DNA of 7,348 nucleotides, taken from NCBI GenBank assembly GCA_016934355.1, contig JAFGTA010000044.1, forward strand, positions 1 to 7,348, read 5' to 3'. The position numbers were made by a program, and so were the translations under genes. The notes beneath the pieces were generated by a model that did no database searches, had not been told where the DNA came from, and worked only from the letters and a program-made list of their open reading frames with translations. This stretch comes from Candidatus Bathyarchaeota archaeon. GTDB taxonomy: Archaea; Thermoproteota; Bathyarchaeia; TCS64. Of the stretch, positions 4,721 through 7,348 are shown one piece after another. Positions within the stretch are counted from its first letter, which is position 1. Each line of letters begins with the position of its first letter.

Positions 4721-6397
4721 ATGGCGATTCCACCCGACATCGAGATCGCTCAGAGCGCCAAGCTCAAACCTATCATAGAGATCGCCGCCAGCCTCGGGCT
4801 GTCGGAGGACGACATAGAGCTCTACGGCAAGTACAAGGCGAAGATCAAGCCCCAGGTGCTGAGGAGCAGGAAGGACGGGACAGACGGTAAGCTCATCATA
4901 GTGACGGCGGTGACGCCGACTAAGACCGGCGAGGGAAAGACGACCATGGCGGTCGGGCTGGCACAGGCGCTGGGCCACATTGGTAAGAAGAACATCGTTG
5001 TGCTGAGGCAGCCGAGCCTTGGCCCTGTGTTCGGCATCAAGGGCGGGGCGGCGGGAGGCGGCTACGCCCAGGTGCTGCCCATGGAGGACATCAACATCCA
5101 CTTCACGGGTGACCTTCACGCGGTTACCTGCGCCCACGACCTGTTGACGAGCCTCATGGAGAACCACGTGTTCCGCGGCAACGACCTGAAGATCGACCTA
5201 AAGTCGGTGATGTGGAAACGCGTGCTGGACATCGAGAGCAGGTGCCTCAGGAGCATCGTGGTGGGCCTCGGCGACAAGAACGGCGGCGTCCCATACGAGA
5301 CTGGCTTCGAGATCACAACGGCCTCAGAGATAGCGGCCATCCACGCCATAAGCAGCGACCTCATGGACTGCAAGCAGCGGATGGGCGAGATCACCGTCGC
5401 CTACAACGAGAAGGGCGAAGCCGTGAAGGCCAAGGAGATAGGCGGCATCGGCGCACTGGCGATCCTCATGAAGGAGGCGGTGAAGCCCAACCTGGTTCAG
5501 ACACTGGAGAACACGCCCGCCATCATCCACGGCGGACCCTTCGCCAACATAGCCCACGGCTGCCCGAGCCTAGCCGCCATCAAGACGGCGCTCAAGCTGG
5601 CTCCCTACGTAGTCGTGGAGCCCGGCTTCGGAGCCGACCTTGGTATGGAGAAGTTCTGCAACATCGCTTCCCGCGCCGGCGGCCTGAAGCCTGACCTGGT
5701 GGTCATCGTGGCTACGATTAAGGCTTTGAAGAGGCACGGCGGCAAGAAGTACCGTGAGCTGAAGGACGTCGACGCCGAGGCTGTGAAGGCTGGTCTGCCC
5801 ATCCTCGCCAACGAGGTGGACAACGCCCGGAAGCACGGCCTGCGCGTCGTGGTGTGCATGAACCACTTCTACAACGACGCGGACGAGGAGATCAAGGTTG
5901 TCATGGACTGGGCGAAGGGCGAGGGCGTCCCCGCGGCGTTCACAGACACGGTGCTGAAGGGAGGCCCGGGAGGCAAGGAGCTGGCCGAGATGGTGCTCAG
6001 GGAGGTGGAGAAGGGAAGCGAGTTCCACCACCTGTACCCGCTGGACATGCCCGTCGAGGAGAAGATACGGACCATCGCCACTCAGATGTACAAGGTGAAG
6101 GACATCGAGATGTCCTCAGAGGCGAGGAAGGATCTGAGGAAGATAGAAAAGCTGGGCTTCGACAAGATGCCCATCTGCATGGCGAAGACGCCGCTGAGCC
6201 TCACGGACAACGAGAGCGTTCAGGGCATGCCTCCGGAAGGCTACATGCTGCCCATCGTGAAGCTCAAGCCCAGCACCGGCGTGGGCTTCATCATCGCGTA
6301 CTGCGGCGACATCAGCACGATGCCAGCTCACCCGAGCAAGCCCGCCGCGAACGACATGGACATCGACGAGGACGGAGTCATAAAGGGGCTGAGCTAA
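4721..6397 (+). CDS. fhs: Formate-tetrahydrofolate ligase (10-formyl-THF synthetase)
   Basis: Catalyses formate + ATP + THF to 10-formyl-THF + ADP + Pi, the entry of formate into the folate C1 branch, or ATP formation in reverse. The 558 residues match the bacterial enzyme. Visible: P-loop TPTKTGEGKTT (65-75), LRQPSLGPVFGIKGGAAGGG (95-114), MEDINIHFTGDLHA (121-134), ENTPAIIHGGPFANIAHGC (263-281), EPGFGADLGMEKF (300-312) and a C-terminal PSTGVGF...MPAHPSKPAANDMDIDEDG block. The family motif LREPSLGP is LRQPSLGP here: Gln97 replaces the Glu that ligands the monovalent cation in the Moorella enzyme, while the partner Asp (131) is kept. The ATG at 4721 follows the TATA element directly. One base separates its stop from folD, so the two form an operon. 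Fhs is scattered among archaea and is usually viewed as acquired from bacteria. Confidence 0.97.
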   Translation: MAIPPDIEIAQSAKLKPIIEIAASLGLSEDDIELYGKYKAKIKPQVLRSRKDGTDGKLIIVTAVTPTKTGEGKTTMAVGLAQALGHIGKKNIVVLRQPSLGPVFGIKGGAAGGGYAQVLPMEDINIHFTGDLHAVTCAHDLLTSLMENHVFRGNDLKIDLKSVMWKRVLDIESRCLRSIVVGLGDKNGGVPYETGFEITTASEIAAIHAISSDLMDCKQRMGEITVAYNEKGEAVKAKEIGGIGALAILMKEAVKPNLVQTLENTPAIIHGGPFANIAHGCPSLAAIKTALKLAPYVVVEPGFGADLGMEKFCNIASRAGGLKPDLVVIVATIKALKRHGGKKYRELKDVDAEAVKAGLPILANEVDNARKHGLRVVVCMNHFYNDADEEIKVVMDWAKGEGVPAAFTDTVLKGGPGGKELAEMVLREVEKGSEFHHLYPLDMPVEEKIRTIATQMYKVKDIEMSSEARKDLRKIEKLGFDKMPICMAKTPLSLTDNESVQGMPPEGYMLPIVKLKPSTGVGFIIAYCGDISTMPAHPSKPAANDMDIDEDGVIKGLS

Positions 6398-6398
6398 G

Positions 6399-7229
6399 AT
6401 GGCTGTCGTACTGGACGGCAAAGAGACCACCAACAAGGTGATGGAAGAGGTCGCGGCCCAGGTCGAAGCCCTCAAGAAGAAGGGCGTCACCCCAGGCCTC
6501 GCCCTCGTCCTAACGGGGGGCGACGAGAACAGCGCCCGGTACGTGAATCTCAAGAAGAAGCGCGCCGAGAAGGTGGGCATCTACGCCGAGTTCCACCAAC
6601 TGGAGAAGACCACGGACGAGGAGCTCGTGGCGCTCATCCACAAGCTGAACAAGGACCCGAAGATCCACGGCATAATGGTGCAGCTTCCCCTCGCCGAGGG
6701 GCTCAGCGAGCTCAAGGCTGTGGACGCGATAGCGCCCGAGAAGGACGTGGACTGCCAAAGCCCCAACACCCTCGGTAAGGTGCTGATGGGTGAGGAGTGT
6801 TTCCCGCCTGCGGGCGTCGAGGCCATCATTGAGCTGTTCAGGCGGTACAGCATCGACCCGAACAAGAAGCACTGGGTGATAGTGGGCTCCAGCAACTTCC
6901 TAAGTAAGCCGCTGGCGGCTTACGTGATGAACCTGTCGTCCAACGTGACGCAGGTAGACGAGACATGCCCCCACATAGCGAAGCGGATCAAGGACGCGGA
7001 CGTCATAAGCACGGAGATTCAGAAGAAGCACTTCGTGAAGGCCGACATGGTGAAGGACGGCGTCATAATAATCGACAACGGCAACACCTACGAGGGGAGG
7101 AAGGTGTTCGGCGACGTGGACCCTGAGGTCTACGAGAAGGCATCCGCCTACACGCCTGTGCCTGGGGGCACGGGTCCCTTGCTCATCGCGATGCTTCTGA
7201 AGGCCACGGTGAAGGCGGCCTCCATCTAA
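6399..7229 (+). CDS. folD: Bifunctional methylene-THF dehydrogenase/methenyl-THF cyclohydrolase, divergent
   Basis: FolD interconverts methylene-, methenyl- and 10-formyl-THF, the steps following Fhs. The 276 residues cover the whole family length. The catalytic N-domain is intact: Tyr48 and Lys52 in YVNLK, GIMVQLPL with Gln95, and KDVDC (115-119) with the catalytic Asp region. The C-terminal end GDVDPEV...YTPVPGGTGPL is also conserved. The dinucleotide-binding half is not: the usual PCTP loop reads FPPAG (136-140 approx.), the NADP-contacting GRSxIVGxP is GSSNFLSKP (163-171), the usual CHSxT is VDETC (186-190), and VIDVGIN is IIDNGNT (224-230). The cyclohydrolase thus looks sound, while the dehydrogenase cofactor may be NAD or something other than NADP; that is inference. 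It starts 1 bp after the fhs stop with no clear ribosome-binding site, implying translational coupling. Confidence 0.93.
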   Translation: MAVVLDGKETTNKVMEEVAAQVEALKKKGVTPGLALVLTGGDENSARYVNLKKKRAEKVGIYAEFHQLEKTTDEELVALIHKLNKDPKIHGIMVQLPLAEGLSELKAVDAIAPEKDVDCQSPNTLGKVLMGEECFPPAGVEAIIELFRRYSIDPNKKHWVIVGSSNFLSKPLAAYVMNLSSNVTQVDETCPHIAKRIKDADVISTEIQKKHFVKADMVKDGVIIIDNGNTYEGRKVFGDVDPEVYEKASAYTPVPGGTGPLLIAMLLKATVKAASI

Positions 7230-7230
7230 C

Positions 7231-7257
7231 CTTTCCTATTTCATATTCTATTTCATC
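7231..7257 (+). terminator. T-rich tract with a 9-bp direct repeat after folD
   Basis: Immediately after the folD stop the plus strand is pyrimidine-rich, with CTATTTCAT at 7236-7244 and again at 7248-7256, a 12-bp period. T-rich tracts like this end archaeal transcripts, so it is the probable terminator of fhs-folD. No stable stem was seen. Confidence 0.45.
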
Positions 7258-7283
7258 AGCTTGATAGTTTGTCCATATCATGG

Positions 7284-7294
7284 GTTTAAAAATC
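7284..7294 (+). promoter_or_regulatory. TATA box of the gene beginning near 7326
   Basis: GTTTAAAAATC on the plus strand in the 96-bp spacer after folD. The centre predicts transcription starting near 7315, adjacent to AGGTGA at 7315-7320. Confidence 0.5.
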
Positions 7295-7318
7295 AGTGAT
7301 TGGGTATTGTGTCTAGGT

Positions 7319-7330
7319 GACACCGGTGTC
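7319..7330. repeat. 12-bp perfect palindrome over a predicted translation start
   Basis: GACACCGGTGTC is its own reverse complement. It overlaps the last bases of the AGGTGA ribosome-binding site and contains the GTG start at 7326-7328. The flanks add a direct repeat, GTGTCTAGG, at 7309-7317 and 7326-7334. It could be an operator just downstream of the TATA box. A 12-bp palindrome is expected once or twice by chance in a window this long, so only its position makes it notable. Confidence 0.4.
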
Positions 7331-7348
7331 TAGGATGGATTCCCGCCG
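7326..7348 (+). CDS. Start of an unidentified gene, cut by window edge
   Basis: A TATA box (7284-7294), an AGGTGA ribosome-binding site (7315-7320) and a GTG 5 nt later make a coherent start. The visible reading is MSRMDSR; an in-frame ATG at 7335 is the alternative start. Seven codons are too few to name a product. Confidence 0.4.

Noticed and set aside
5212..5694. Frame +2 reading inside fhs, and a similar one at 5854-6441
   Set aside because: Both are Arg/Gly/His-rich out-of-frame translations of the conserved fhs sequence.

Overview
The window is a gene-dense, GC-rich archaeal chromosome segment. The archaeal assignment rests on the gene content (archaeal-type MBF1, AK6/Fap7-like kinase, a DUF1922 zinc ribbon, an Lsm protein, a pre-PUA/PUA protein and F420-dependent Mtd), on TATA-box promoters about 25-28 bp upstream of expected transcript starts, on GAGGT/AGGTGA ribosome-binding sites, and on heavy use of AGG, AGA and ATA codons. 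A Thermoproteota (TACK) lineage of the Bathyarchaeia kind is my best guess, because H4MPT- and THF-linked C1 genes occur together and the M20 gene sits beside them. This is inference; no marker gene settles it.

Left half, minus strand (1-1541): an information-processing cluster reading right to left. MBF1 (TTG start) is followed by an AK6-like P-loop kinase and a DUF1922 zinc-ribbon protein, tightly packed with one 17-bp overlap. After a 96-bp gap with its own TATA box comes an Lsm-domain protein cut by the window edge. MBF1 is divergent from a PUA-domain protein (1605-2075, plus strand), and one self-complementary TATA element appears to serve both.

Right half (2076-7229): a one-carbon metabolism region. 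mtd (methylene-H4MPT dehydrogenase, F420-dependent) runs on the minus strand and meets the PUA gene tail to tail with zero spacing. Divergent from it is a large M20-family amidohydrolase of the p-aminobenzoyl-glutamate hydrolase-like type. Then, from its own promoter, comes a two-gene fhs-folD operon (formate-THF ligase, then methylene-THF dehydrogenase/cyclohydrolase) with a 1-bp gap. Together these encode parts of both the methanopterin and the folate C1 branches. A new plus-strand gene seems to begin at 7326, with a TATA box, a ribosome-binding site and a 12-bp palindrome over its start.

The points most worth a second look are the Glu-to-Gln change at the monovalent-cation site of Fhs, the eroded nucleotide-binding half of FolD (NADP-phosphate Arg replaced by Ser), the placement of Mtd, the hydrolase, Fhs and FolD side by side, a kinase whose natural start codon seems to be ATA, and the dual-use TATA element. 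No tRNA, rRNA, CRISPR array or mobile element was seen, and no gene-free stretch exceeds about 120 bp.
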